From the NCBI GenBank assembly GCA_003024785.1, contig PUQB01000602.1, positions 1 to 64,000 of the forward strand: 64,000 nt of DNA, written 5' to 3'. The notes under the pieces were generated by a model. It saw only the letters and a list, made by a program, of their open reading frames with translations. It was not told the DNA's origin and did no database searches. This DNA comes from Selaginella tamariscina. Taxonomy: Eukaryota; Streptophyta; Lycopodiopsida; Selaginellales; Selaginellaceae. How positions within the stretch are numbered: position 1 is the stretch's first letter; each line of letters starts with the position of its first letter. A program made the translations under genes and the position numbers. Below, piece by piece: positions 13,211 to 24,816 of this stretch.

Positions 13211-14020
13211 ATGCTGAAAAAGCTAGTAGTGAGAAGACTGATAGAGATCGACAACCTAACTGGTCTAATGATGAAACAATGATGTTGCTAAAGCCAAACA
13301 CATTGAATTCAAAGAAATTGCTGTAGTCACATATTATAGGGAGAAGACATCCAAAAAAATAAGAAGCCATCTTAATGAAATTGATAAAATTTGGGGTCCT
13401 TCGTCTAAGAAGATCGTGTGTAACTCATTGGGAAGCCATTCTTCAATCGTACAAGTGTATCTGGGACTATAATAAAGGATGTGCTGAATACTTTAGTCTC
13501 AATGAAGTATGAAGGCAAGCCTTTATCTTGTGAAATTACCAACAAAACTCACAAAGACATGTTTGGACTGATGAAGGATATTTTAGCATTGAAGCCAAAT
13601 ATAGCTCTAATAAATGTGAGGGATATGAGTGTAAGAGAAAGAGAAAGTGGCAAAGAGCGAGAGAGCGTAAGAGAAAGCTGAAGCATTAATTATGAGAATG
13701 AAGAAGAAGCAATTAACAATGACATGACAGTTGTAGGTGACAAGGAACATGTCAATTAAAGCGGAAGTGAAAGATTGTTGGAGTTCTTGAGATCCTAAGG
13801 GAAGGACAGGAAAAGCAAGAGAAACTATTGATCGAGCAGGAAAATTTAGGATGAAGCGGCACATTGAACAAATGGACTTTAAATGTGCTCGACATAATGA
13901 TTTTGTAGCCTTGGAGCGACAACAACTCACAAATGAGAGGGAAATGATGGCAACTATGAATTTAAACATGACAAATTTGATTGTAGTCTTCATGCAATAA
14001 CAACAAAACCTTAGTACTAA
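13211..14020 (+). pseudogene. PIF/Harbinger accessory ORF with Myb/SANT-like domain, decayed
   Basis: From 13243 the sequence encodes an RQPNWSNDE-type start of a Myb/SANT-like trihelix, then a Lys/Glu-rich segment and a Met/Gln-rich coiled region ending near 14000. PIF/Harbinger elements carry two genes, a DDE transposase and a Myb/SANT-like protein needed for transposition. The nearby minus-strand transposase pieces fit that pairing. Several frame changes and stops show that the copy is dead. A parallel copy lies at 23496-24260, where the Myb-like start is better preserved. Confidence 0.6.
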
Positions 14021-14229
14021 ATTAAGAATCCATTTGTGTTTGTTCTAATCCTTTTGTTTCTTTAGGTGTTAGTAGCTCACAAGGAGAATGACAAAGCTTG
14101 TCAGAATTGGCACTACTTGAAAGTGTAGTAAGTGTAAATGGAGCCTCGTTATGGAGTTCTAGATTCACCAGTGTCGTACTTTGAGGATGAACGTGGGAAA
14201 TCTATGTAAAAAACATTAATTCTTCAAGT

Positions 14230-14580
14230 TTATAAATTATTAACGTATCGGACAATTGCTTCTCGCGTCTCCTTTTCATTCCCTTCAGTTGGTAAAGCAA
14301 TATCAACATCTTCTTCATTGTGAAACTCTAACCCAAGTGTTGCAATTTCTTCTTCCATATTAACATCATTGATGTCAAGAAATTGTGTAGGTAGCATCAA
14401 GAAATTGTGTAGGTAGCAGCATGCAAGGATCACATTTGGTGCAACATCAGGCTACATTCTCAATATTTGTCCTAGGCTTTGAAATTTGCTTGTAAAAACA
14501 AATCTTATTTAAGAAAATGAAAAGGGAAAAAACATTACCTTTGAGTAAACCAAAGGCACACTCAACTACTTGTCTAGCCT
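14230..14580 (-). pseudogene. PIF/Harbinger transposase, C-terminal part
   Basis: Reading from 14580 downwards, the strand encodes KARQVVECAFGLLKG and, after a probable short intron, ACCYLHNFL followed by an acidic tail ending at 14230. These are the conserved end motifs of DDE_Tnp_4 (Harbinger) transposases. The N-terminal and central parts lie on the same strand at 18176-19080, so the gene is split by LTR insertions at 14581-18175. A short direct duplication at 14372-14416 (AAGAAATTGTGTAGGTAGCA) is seen in this copy only. Confidence 0.65.
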
Positions 14581-16370
14581 TGTTAGGATCATAGTTAGTC
14601 ATGTAGAAGATTCCTAATTATGTTTATTTCTTTGGGCCTATAATGTAAACCAAAAAAACCAAAAAAAAGTATATATTGTGGAAAAAACAAAAGTCAAATA
14701 GAAATATAGAAATAGGGGATTACTATTGTAATACGCTTAGTCCACTATCACAATACAATGTTTGAGGTGGAGTACGGCACTTCAGGATAAGGATAAGGAT
14801 AAGGAGTTACGATAACTGAAAGGATAAGGTTAGGAGGAAGTTACGATAATTGCTAGTACGGGTATAAATAGACAAGATTAGGACTAGCAAAGCATCCCGA
14901 GTATACTGTTTGTTGTACTATGTACCGTGTGTGGACATAATATAAGTTTCATTCAACTCTTAATACGTCTTTTCTGCTCATCTATCTGCTTTGATGTATA
15001 TTATTCTTTTCTCAGCATTGTGACGGGACCACAGTACTACTACCTACTATATACATTGCCATCCTTACCCTATCTCGACCTTTTGAAGTCTGATTTGTAC
15101 TTTATATTTCTTTCACCTTATTCCGATATACCCTTAATACGGGTTGTCAGTGGCGACCACTACTATGTTTTAGTGCTAGGACACTCACCATAAAGGGAAG
15201 GAGTAGGAACCCCACTCCGAACCACAACACATGGGGCATCACGCTGCAAATCGACATGAGTGAGACACACCTAGAAGTTCCAAGTGTATGCGGGATCAAA
15301 CAACTTCACTCGGACTACCAACGCAAGACACAATAAATGATGTGAGTCTCAAAGGTCAACTTTCACATCTTCGGAGTGTAGTCGACTCCCTAATACATCA
15401 AGTGGATGTTTATCGAGGGGAGGCAACACTCGCTTAACAACTCCACAATCGTTGTAATTCCATGGATAGGCAACTTCAAGAACAAACAAACATCATGCGC
15501 TACTTGTACGAATAACATAAGGTACTCATGGACATGATGCATACACAGGGAGAGCAAATACGCAACATCCATGTTAAGATGGATGACTTCAACTCAACCA
15601 CTACCACGGCTACAAACAACACAAAAGAAGTCCGCAAACTACACAAGGAGAATCACAAGCTCAAGACCGTGGTGGCTTCTATCTGTAGGACAACAATGGG
15701 GCCGTCATGAAGTTGCATCAGGGCGATGTAATAGTTCTAGTCTAGGGGATGTTAGGATCATAGTTAGTCATGTAGAAGATTTCTAGTTATGTTTATTTCT
15801 TTGGGCCTATAATGTGAAAAAAAAAACACCAAAAAAAAGTATATATTGTGGAAAAAATGAAAGTCGGATGGAAATACAGAAATACGGGATTACTATTGTA
15901 ATATGCTACTATTGCAATACGATGTTTGAGGTGGAGTACGGCGCTTTAGGATAAGAATAAAGAGTTATGATAACTGAAAGGATAAGGCTAGAAGGAAGTT
16001 ACGATAACTACTAGTATGGGACCAAGAGTACAAGTATAAATAGACCAGATTAGGACTAGGAAAGCATCTCGAGTATACTATTTGTTGTACTATGTACCGT
16101 TTATGAACAAAATATAAATTTCATTCTACTCTCAATATGTCTTTTCTTGCTCATCTATCTGCTTTGATGTATACTATTCTTTTTTCAGCAATGTGACGGG
16201 ATCTGAAGTACTACTACCTGCTATATACCTTGTCATCCTTACCCTATCCCGGCCTTTTGAAGTCTAATATGTACTTTATATCTTTTCACCTTATTCCGAT
16301 ATACCCTTAATACGGGTTGTCAGTGGTGACCACTACTATGTTTTAGTGTTAAGATTTTCTATGTTCAACA
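14581..16370 (+). mobile_element. Short non-autonomous LTR element
   Basis: Two direct repeats starting TGTTAGGATC lie at 14581-15175 and 15750-16370. The second ends in TTCAACA, giving TG...CA ends. The first loses its last roughly 30 bp. The interior, 15176-15749, is only about 570 bp and encodes no polymerase. Part of it reads as a Lys/Asn/Thr-rich coiled segment (15528-15710). The size fits a TRIM- or LARD-like element. The same LTR occurs at 24817-25391 in front of gag-like sequence, which suggests a related autonomous family. I found no clear target-site duplication. Confidence 0.6.
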
Positions 16371-16420
16371 CCTTCAACAATTCTACATTATAGTACCGTC
16401 TTGTTGCATTGAGGTTTATT

Positions 16421-18175
16421 TGTCATAGTTTTTATTATGACTCGACCCTTTACTTTGGACGTTGACTGTTGTTACCAACTGTACTATGTTGTTGAACCCT
16501 AAATGTAGTAGGAAACATGCCTGCTTAGTGCACTTGGGTATTTGGTGATGGTCCGGCCGGGTGTCATTAGGTATTTATAAGAAACTCTAAGCGAAGCTAA
16601 AACTTACCTTCTAAAAATCCACGCCCAATTTCGACATCCCAATTAGGCTGATTGGTTAATTAAATGAGTTTAGCGTGTTTAGTAGGGTTTAGGAACACCC
16701 CTAGGGTTGACCTAACCCTAGGGTTGCCCTAACCCACACCCTAAAACCCCCCACCCCCTTGGGTAGGATTTTAAGGTTAGAGTTAGGCTAAGTTAAACAC
16801 TCTTTTATTAACTTAATAAGGGGCTAGCTAATTTCGTGCCAGCCCACTTACACATTCAGGAAAAGAGGGGGAGGGGGGGGGGGGGGGGGCTTTGTCATAT
16901 AAATAAGGTAGAGTATGAGTAGGAGAGCTCCTGGGTTCATGACTGAGTTCGTTGCTCTTTTGCCAGTGCAAGCTCTAGCTTGTTTCGTTAAGGCACAGCC
17001 CTCTATTGTACTTCTAAATGACAGGGGTACGTCCCACCTTCGGGGTAATACACCCTTAACATTGGCGAATCCATGCCTGGAAGGTCTTGTCGGAATGCAC
17101 GTTCCAAGAGGCAGAGGTTGAGGCTTGTCTCCAGCCTCCTTCTTCACGTCAAGCTAGGTGTAGCACTCACGGCCAAGCAAGGCACATCCGTGTCCTTGTC
17201 CAATTGTGGGCGTGAGATCTTGTTTGACAGGTTCACGTTACCTAATTCCTAAGGGCTCACTAAGGGGTTCTAGAGTTGGCATTTAGGAGCCACGTTTGTG
17301 ACACTTGGTGCAACTCTTAAATCTAAGGGCTATGGCATGATAGCCCACTTCGTGGAAGGCAATGTCACATGGAGATGAGACATTGGACTAGAAGTCACAC
17401 GATACAACGCCCGAGGCATGCCCTTTGGGGTTGTGTCATGGGTTTGTTGCCAAGGGGTTGGATACTTTAGCAAACATGCATGTTTATGTTCGCACTAGGG
17501 TGTTAAGCCTTGGGCATTTGCTCAAGGGAGGTTAGGTCTCGTAACTAAGTGTACTTAAACACACTTGGCTAGGGGAGTGTTCTCCTTGGAATCCAAGGGT
17601 TAAACAAACTAAGCTTATTAGCAGGAGCCATTTCATGAAGCACTCGCAAGGTTATGTACTTAGGGTTATCCAAACCTAGCCTTAGGGAGTTTGCTTAGTA
17701 GAACACTCGTGTCCGCCTACGGCACACACTCGTGCCCTCACTAAGTGCTATCCCTAGGTCTAGGGTATAACTTGATCACACAAACCCTCAAGGGTTGGTT
17801 GTGGTTCAAGGTACCCCCTGTCGCTCTAAAGGGGTTGTACGCCCAAATGAGGGTGATTCCTCAAGGGATAAGTGGCAATGCCTTAGCTTTGTCATGGGGG
17901 TATGTGTGAGACACATCTCTTTTGTGGGGTTAGGGCATGAGCATGTCTAGGTCTACTGGGATAGGATCCTAAAGTCTACTCGGGTTATCCTCTAGGGTTC
18001 ATATGATGGTCATTCTAGGGGACCTAGGGTAGGACTTTAACTCTTTTGCCTAATTGGGCCTCTGAGTCAGACTCTTAGGGTTATCTTGAAAAACTTAGCG
18101 TTACTCACACAGGGTGATAACGTCGAATGGCCATTTGGCAGCCACGTGTTGGCCCTTCAGGTGAAAACTCTGACA
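16421..18175. mobile_element. Solo LTR of about 1.75 kb (family R, copy 1)
   Basis: A repeat shared with 50005-51834 in the same orientation. It starts TGTCATAG and ends CTCTGACA, so the ends form the inverted pair TGTCA...TGACA expected of an LTR. It contains a G-run of about 18 at 16871-16890 and many AGGGTT/CCCTAG-type segments. There is no coding potential for gag or pol. The flanking five bases do not match, so a target-site duplication is not proven. It interrupts the Harbinger transposase. Confidence 0.65.
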
Positions 18176-19080
18176 TTGTCGTTCTCTGAAACGCTGTCAT
18201 AATCCATGTAGAGCAAGGGTAACCACCATCTCCAAGGAGGTAAGGCTGCAACTAAACAGTAGGTAGCTGTAGCATTGGACCTTGCATAACTTTGCCCTTG
18301 GCTAATTGTTGTCGAAAACTAGAATTTTGCCATACTTGTCCATCATGTACAATTCTTGGCCAACGACAACAACTATCCAGGAATGTTTCCTGTTGTTTAC
18401 AATCACTTTGAGGAACTAGACTGTACTGGTGATGTTTATAATACACTCCAAGATCTTTATCTGGCTACATAATCTCGTAGTTGATACATCTAGCAACATT
18501 TGGAAGCTATGTCAGTGACCTAGAACCTTCAATAACTACTACGAGATCTTCCTCACTTGTTGGAAATTTGATGAACCTTCCAAGCATATCAATCATTGCA
18601 TAGCAAGTCTCGTGCACAATGCTTGTTGCTGTACTTTTGGCAATGCCAAATAGCTCAATGAGTGTTAATTACTTAGAACCGTTCTTAAGCTTGTAAAGTG
18701 TGGCAGCTATGCAAACTCGGATTGGTATATCTCTTTTGTAGTTCGTGTCTTGCTTCATGGTTGCATTTTGTAAAATGTGAACAAGCCTATTGAACATAAA
18801 TTTCTCAAACCAAAGTTTTGCTTCCACCTCTAATCATCGAAAACTTGCTTAACAAAGCAATTAAACAAAGTTGTTGATCTTGGTTTTACCCACCATAATC
18901 GATCAGGAACAATCTTACTAGATCCAAATGCCACTAAAAGATCCTGCTGAATCTATAGCTGTAATTGTATGTTTACAACTTCCTCATCTTCCTTTAATTG
19001 TAACCTCTACCTCTTCTTGTCATTTTTAAGACTCCTTCAATTAGCTTGTCTCATTGCTACTTTAGATCTAGACTTCATCA
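18176..19080 (-). pseudogene. PIF/Harbinger transposase, N-terminal and central part
   Basis: The clearest segment is 18250-18446, which encodes QQETFLDSCCRWP followed by VHDGQVWQNSSF, the region around the second catalytic Asp of DDE_Tnp_4. Downstream in reading order a GDGGYP-type motif occurs at 18180-18240, just before the solo LTR. Upstream to 19080 the reading is full of stops. The gene resumes at 14580. Confidence 0.6.
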
Positions 19081-19654
19081 CACATTAGTACCAAAAAAGC
19101 ATTACGAATAAAAGTAAGAATTGGAGTGGTTACATTTTGGACATTGCAATACTTCCTTTTTCACCTAAGAGTAACAAACAAAGTTTAGCAGCATGAAAAT
19201 CAAACAACTACAAAGACAACATACCTTTATGTACTTTCGAGAGTTTAAAATTATTGCTTTACATTGATGAATAGGTCTCACATATTGTTTCTCAGTTTTT
19301 TGTTAGCATCTTCAAGCTTTGATAAAGCATAGCAACTGCTCAAATTTTGAGGTCTGCAACACTTTTCTGAAATCTTTCCCTTTGAAACCTAAAAAAAATA
19401 AGTGAGTCCAATAACAAGGTGGATCACTTCTCACTTTCAACTTGCTATTACACACAATGCTCTACTTAAGGTTATAACAACAAAAAAGATAACATAATTA
19501 ATTTAAGGTAAAATTAATAGAATCTATTGAAGAAAATTACATTAAAGTAATTTAAAATCATTAAAGTGACAATTAGTTTAACACGTGTGAAGGCGAGAGA
19601 AATTTTAAAAACAACATTTTAGCATTTTAAATTAATTAATATAATAGCAGTACC
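19081..19654. other. AT-rich sequence between Harbinger remnant and B3-like exons
   Basis: No coding signal. This stretch should contain the outer end of the Harbinger element, but I could not find its terminal inverted repeat. Expected 3-bp target duplications (TTA/TAA) cannot be distinguished in such AT-rich DNA. Confidence 0.4.
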
Positions 19655-20850
19655 CTTTAACCACTGCTGCTAGTTAGCATTCTCTTCGGCCCCACTATCC
19701 AGTTCATCGCCCAGGTATTACCCGTACCGTCGCTTACCGTCACCTCACACGTGTTTGCTGGCAAATACTTCTCGGCAAAACTCTTCTGCACATGCCAAGG
19801 TTAATGAGTACGTATTCACGAATATGTGTGTGTATACACACATCATCCGCGTAGAGAGAGAGAGAGAGTACCATTCTGCAGTAGGGGCGTCTTAACAGGA
19901 ATGATTATCTTGGGAAGCCCAGTCTTGGTATTGTCCATGTTAAGCTCTCTAGTTTGCAAAGGAACAGCATCGACGGCTACAGGAGTCTCGTCCGTCGGAT
20001 TCCCGTTTGCCGTAGTCGGAGTTTCTGTTACAGGCGTTTCATCCGTCCGATTCCCGTTTGCCGCAGCCGGAGTTTCTTCATTAGCTTCTTCACTCTAAAC
20101 ACAGATTATTCAGACTAAAAACATAATTGTTTTTTTTGTACTTATGTGCGTGTGTTCTTAAAATGAAAGATAACTGGAGCTAGTAAGAGTTAAACATTTT
20201 ATATCTCACTTAGGTGCCACACCATTGTTTGTTACAGAAGCCTTTTCAATAACAGAAGCCGATATGAACAGTTTATACTCCTTATCCTGCTCTGTTTCAA
20301 CACCATGTGAATACCTGCTTGATTATTAGCCCCAGATATATCTATAACCACCGGATCCTGCTCTGTTCATATACTCCTGTTCCTCAGTTCAACACGTCCA
20401 TCAGCACTTACGGTGAAAGATTTGGAGTAGGCGTCGGTCCCTGAGTCCGAGTTGTTGCCGGAGTCCGAGATTTAGCTCGAGATTCGGTACGAGTTGTTGC
20501 CGGAGTCCGAGATTTAGCTCGAGATTCGGTACGAGTTGTTGCCGGAGTTCGATTTTCAGTCCGAGGTGGGCTCGGATAACGAGTTGGTGGTACCGCAGTC
20601 TAAGTTCCAGTCCGAGCTGGACTAGTTGCAGCCCGAGCCTCAGTGTGAACTGGACTAGTTGCAGCCCGAGCCTCAGTGTGAACTGGACTAGTTGCAGCCC
20701 GATTTGGCGATACCGGTGTCCGAATTGCAGACCGAGGTGGACTCGGACTACGAGCTGATGGAGATTTCTGTGCCGATAGTGGTGACTTTCGAGACTTCAC
20801 ACTCTTGTCTTGGGCCGCTCTTTTCCTTGTTTTTCCAGTTGATGCCGGAC
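19655..20850 (-). CDS. Probable B3-domain (REM-like) gene, N-terminal exons
   Basis: Reading downwards: an exon at about 20850-20412 encodes a basic Ser/Thr/Pro/Arg-rich linker with repeats; less certain coding lies at 20400-20230; an exon at 20094-19872 encodes an acidic TPV/TANGN repeat region followed by GLPKIIIPVKTPLLQ; and one at 19785-19670 encodes KSFAEKYLPANTCEVTVSDG and then WAMNWIVGPKR. The last part resembles the first strands of a plant B3 DNA-binding domain of REM type, which would make the product a nuclear transcription factor. The following GW position reads as a stop near 19657. An in-frame TAG near 20608 breaks the linker. The gene runs into the duplication junction at 20988, so its 5' end may be missing. 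The domain call is tentative. Confidence 0.42.
20452..20720 (-). repeat. In-frame coding minisatellites of the B3-like gene
   Basis: A 48-bp unit encoding RTPATTRTESRAKS occurs about twice at 20452-20547. A 33-bp unit encoding ARAATSPVHTE occurs twice at about 20632-20700. Both periods are multiples of three, so copy-number change would keep the frame. Confidence 0.8.
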
Positions 20851-20987
20851 CTATTAACATACGAAGTGTAAGTTATGAGGCTGTCCCAAACTCCACACAC
20901 ACATCTATAACGTCCATAGTATGTCTAAAGATCAACTACAGAACTTATATCTTAGCTACCCAGCCCAATGTAGCGGAAGAGAGGAGA

Positions 20988-21261
20988 CTTTAGATACTTT
21001 AATGCAGGTTTTCTACGTGGTGGATAAACCTACGCGTCAGTGAGAAGGAGGCTCCGGCTACATTACTAAAGACATTCTCTCGAAAGGTCTACCTCCTCCT
21101 TCAGACGACAATCTCATCCTGGTAAGCTTTCCAATCATTTATACATTATATGTGTGTTTGTTGTGTGTGTATGTATGTACGTAAGTCTATCCATGTGCAT
21201 GTATATCCATGTTATAGTATGCAATACATCAATAGCTAACATAGACTTTGGCATATGAATT

Positions 21262-21342
<81 letters not shown>

Positions 21343-21530
21343 CGGTTATTGACAGATGTTTCAAAATGCTATTTGATTTCTTAAGAGTAAATGTTAATAC
21401 TTACTAAAATAGTACTAAATAGGTTTGTGGACCTCCGGGGTTAATGAATCACATTTCTGGTGATAAAGCACCTGAAATATAAATCAGGGAAAAGTAAGTT
21501 GTTCTACTTCAACATTCCTTATTAACATTG

Positions 21531-21567
<37 letters not shown>

Positions 21568-21660
21568 TAATTTACACAGTTGACGGGTTTTAAAGACCCT
21601 TGGATACAACGAGGATCAAGTTTACAAGTTTTAGAAGATCCAGGATAACAGTAAATAATA
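20988..21660 (+). pseudogene. Duplicate 3' end of the cytochrome b5 reductase gene (exons 11-13)
   Basis: This matches 8986-9660 closely. Exon 11 (about 21008-21122) has a stop where the first copy reads SQWRGG. Exon 12 (from 21424) keeps the CGPPG motif that the first copy has lost, but then gains a TAA within the next 20 codons. Exon 13 has lost bases in LTGLLK. No upstream exons are present, so it is a dead fragment. It marks the start of the second copy of the segmental duplication. Confidence 0.85.
21264..21341. repeat. (CT)n-(CA)n microsatellite
   Basis: A longer version of the tract at 9274-9332, in the duplicated reductase intron 11. Confidence 0.9.
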
Positions 21661-21745
21661 AACAAACAGATGTTACATTTTGTTAAAATATTACAACAAT
21701 TAAATAAATCCCCATACTTATTTCATTGTTAATGTATATTGAACA

Positions 21746-21787
<42 letters not shown>

Positions 21788-22250
21788 ATATACACGTGCA
21801 CATTGCTACAATTATATGATTGATATACCTTTTGTATAGCTTATATATTAGAGAGATGAGGTGTTTATAGATCTGTAAACGTGTGTATATGCGTGTGTGC
21901 TTCTCAAAAGTGAATCAATGTATCATTATATGTAGTATATCATAGCGTGACAGATGTTTAAATTGTTAGAAGATGAACAATTCAGATGACATGTATGTAT
22001 GTGTCACATATTTATGTAGGTATATGCTTTCAACATACCTATAAACTCAATAGTGCATACATACATTTCATATGTATTTAGCTTTTAAATTTGACATTAT
22101 TAATATAATTTAGTAATGCATTAAAATACACGTTTGGGTTTTTGTTGTACGAGATAAGTTTACGACGAACAGTTAAGGAGTAATTAACAGGGCATAGTAA
22201 ACATAATAGAAGGTAAGATGTTTGTTTATTCATAACTAACTCTCTCTCTC

Positions 22251-23495
22251 TCAAGTTTGGTCATGGCCAAATGAAGGGAGTGGCTTCCCATGGAGGAAAC
22301 ACTTGAAAAGTAACAGAGCTTCTTCAGGTTTATCTTCAGGAACAGAGTGTCCAGCCCCACGTACAGTTGCAAATGTAAGCCCAGAATACACCTGTGTCCA
22401 TCCTCCAACCTATACACACGCATATTCTTAACATATACACGCATATTCTTAGCATATGCACGCATGTATTATACCTGGCTATTGTATCTCCAGGTATACC
22501 AAGGCTTCTCAACTCTTAGCTTGAGTGCATCTATCCAACGCCTTGTTGCTATTGTAGGAACCATGGAATCAAGGTCACCACTATAAAAAAAAAAACATTG
22601 ATTTTTTAATATGATCTACATTAGAGATTAATATTTGTGAATTACCTGTAAATCCAGCTTCAAACAAATCCTTGTATAATACCAACATTCTTCGGCCGCT
22701 AGGATCTTTCTCATGGAACTTCTTGAAGATATTGTCACTAAAAAGAAGGTAAATATACACCTGCTAATCTATATATGCTTATAGAGACAATATGTGTGTG
22801 TGTGTGCAACGCTTAGTTGCAACGGCTCCAGGAAACAGGAGTTTTCACATTCAGTGCAGCTTGAACTTCAGGCATGTTCATATATGGCGTCACCTTATCA
22901 GCACAGGGACCATCCTTCCTCTATAAAAGCAGTTAAATAAGAACGCAGGTACACACACATGCGCACCTCTTTCTCTGAAGGTGTACAGGCATATGCATAG
23001 ATATTATATGAATCAATGTGCCGTATAAGTTCGTCAACGTTATCCATAGCCTTATTACATCTTGTCATGTTGATGGGCCTAGTAACATAGCAGCTATCAC
23101 GCTCGTCCTCGTAAGCTTGTTGTGATATTACAGAATGACTGTAAAGAAACTCCATCTTCATAGTACTTTGATGTGTATGCATTCCCAAGCTGGACAGTAC
23201 AACTATTTAGATACCACTTCGATGCTCTCTCTCTCACACACACACGCACACATCTACGTACCAGAAAACCTTTGAAGTTGATCTGGTCGCTCTCCTTCAT
23301 ATTGTAGGCAAGGATACGAGTCCCCAGAGTTGGAGCATATTGGCCTGCAGGCATGAACATATAATATACAAATTTATATTTATGTATTTACCTGCAAAGC
23401 TCTCGCCTGACAAGTAGAGGTCACTCTTCCTGAACTCTGGGAACTTTGTAAACCACTCTATCAAAAACTGCAGGTTGTCTTCGGCTGGATGATGC
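22251..23495 (-). pseudogene. Duplicate carboxypeptidase fragment (exons 4-10)
   Basis: This matches 10197-11497 and runs from the stop codon back into exon 4, with GESFAG and RGAGH preserved. The first three exons are absent because the sequence jumps at 23495 to Harbinger sequence. Exon 6 has lost 11 bases near 23150 and exon 8 has lost 13 bases near 22657, both breaking the frame. Exon 5 keeps the base missing from the first copy. It cannot make a full enzyme. Confidence 0.88.
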
Positions 23496-24816
23496 CGAAA
23501 ATTGATAAAGATCGACAACCTAATTGGTCTAACGATGAAATAATGATGTTGTTACAAGCCAAATGCATTGAATTTAAAGAAGTTATTAAAGGGAGAAGAT
23601 TGATATCTTCATTCAAAGAAATAATCTCAATGAAATTGACAAAATTTAGGGTCCTTTGTCTAGGAAGATCGTATATAACTCATTGGGAAGCCATTCTTCA
23701 ATCGTATAAGTGTATCTGAGACTATACCAAAGCATGTGCCAAGTACTTTAGTCTCAATGAAGCACGAATGCAAGCCCTTGTTCTTGTGAAATTGCCAATA
23801 AAGCTCACAAGGACATGTTTGGACTGATGAAGGATATTGTAGCATTGAAGCCAAATATAGCTCCAGTAAATGTGAGGGATATGAATGTAAGAGAAAGAGA
23901 AAGTGGCAAAGAACGAGAGAGTAAGAGAAAGCTGAAGCATTAATTATGAGAATGAAGAAGAAGCAGTTGAGAATGACATAACAGTTGAGGTGACAAGGAA
24001 CAAGGTTCCACATGTCAATTAAAGCAGAAATGAAAGATTGTTGGAGTTGTTGAGATCCTAAAGGAAGGACAGGAAAAGCAGGAGAAGTTGTTGATCGAGC
24101 AAGAAAAATTTAGGATGAAGCGGCACATTGAACAAATGGACTTTGAGTGTGCTCAACATCATGATTTTGTACCTTAGAACGACAACAACTCGTAAATGAG
24201 AGGGAAATGATGATAGCTATGAATTTAAACATGGCAAATTTGATTGCAATCTTCATGCAACAACAACAAAACCCTAGTACTAAATTAAGAATCCATTTGT
24301 GTTTGTTCTAATCCTTTTGTTTCTTTAGGTGTTAGTAGCTCACAAGGAGAATGACAAAGCTTGTTAGAATTGGCACTACTTGAAAGTGTAGTAAGTGTAA
24401 ATGGAGCCTCATCATGGAGTTCTAGATTCACTAGTGTTGATGAAGTGGGAAATCTATGTAAAAAAACATTAATTCTTCAAGTTCATAAATTATTAACGTA
24501 TCGGACAATTGCTTCTTGCGTCTCCTTTCCATTCCCTTCAGTTGGTAAAGTAATACTAACATCTTCTTCATTGTAAAACTCTAACCCAAGTGCTACAATT
24601 TCTCTTTCCATATTAACATCATTGATGTCAATTAAGAAATTGTGTAGGTAGCAACATGTAAGGATCACATTTGGTGCAACATTAGGTTGCATTTTCAATA
24701 TTTGTCCTAAGATTTGAAATTTGCTTGTAAAAACAAATCTTATTTGAGAAAAATGAAAAGGAAAAAAATATTACTTTTTAGTAAACCAAAGGTACACTCA
24801 ACTATTTGTCTAGCCT
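23496..24816. pseudogene. Second PIF/Harbinger fragment (Myb/SANT ORF + and transposase C-terminus -)
   Basis: Parallel to 13214-14580. The plus strand at 23500-23719 encodes the Myb/SANT-like start (RQPNWSNDEIMMLLQ) and continues broken to about 24260. The minus strand at 24483-24816 encodes the LHNFLI and VEC(A)FG end motifs of the transposase. The element enters directly from carboxypeptidase exon 4 at 23495. Confidence 0.6.

Noticed and set aside
16871..16890. G-run as a functional quadruplex or replication signal
   Set aside because: It is a plain homopolymer in a solo LTR whose length and interruptions differ in the second copy. Nothing around it supports a function.
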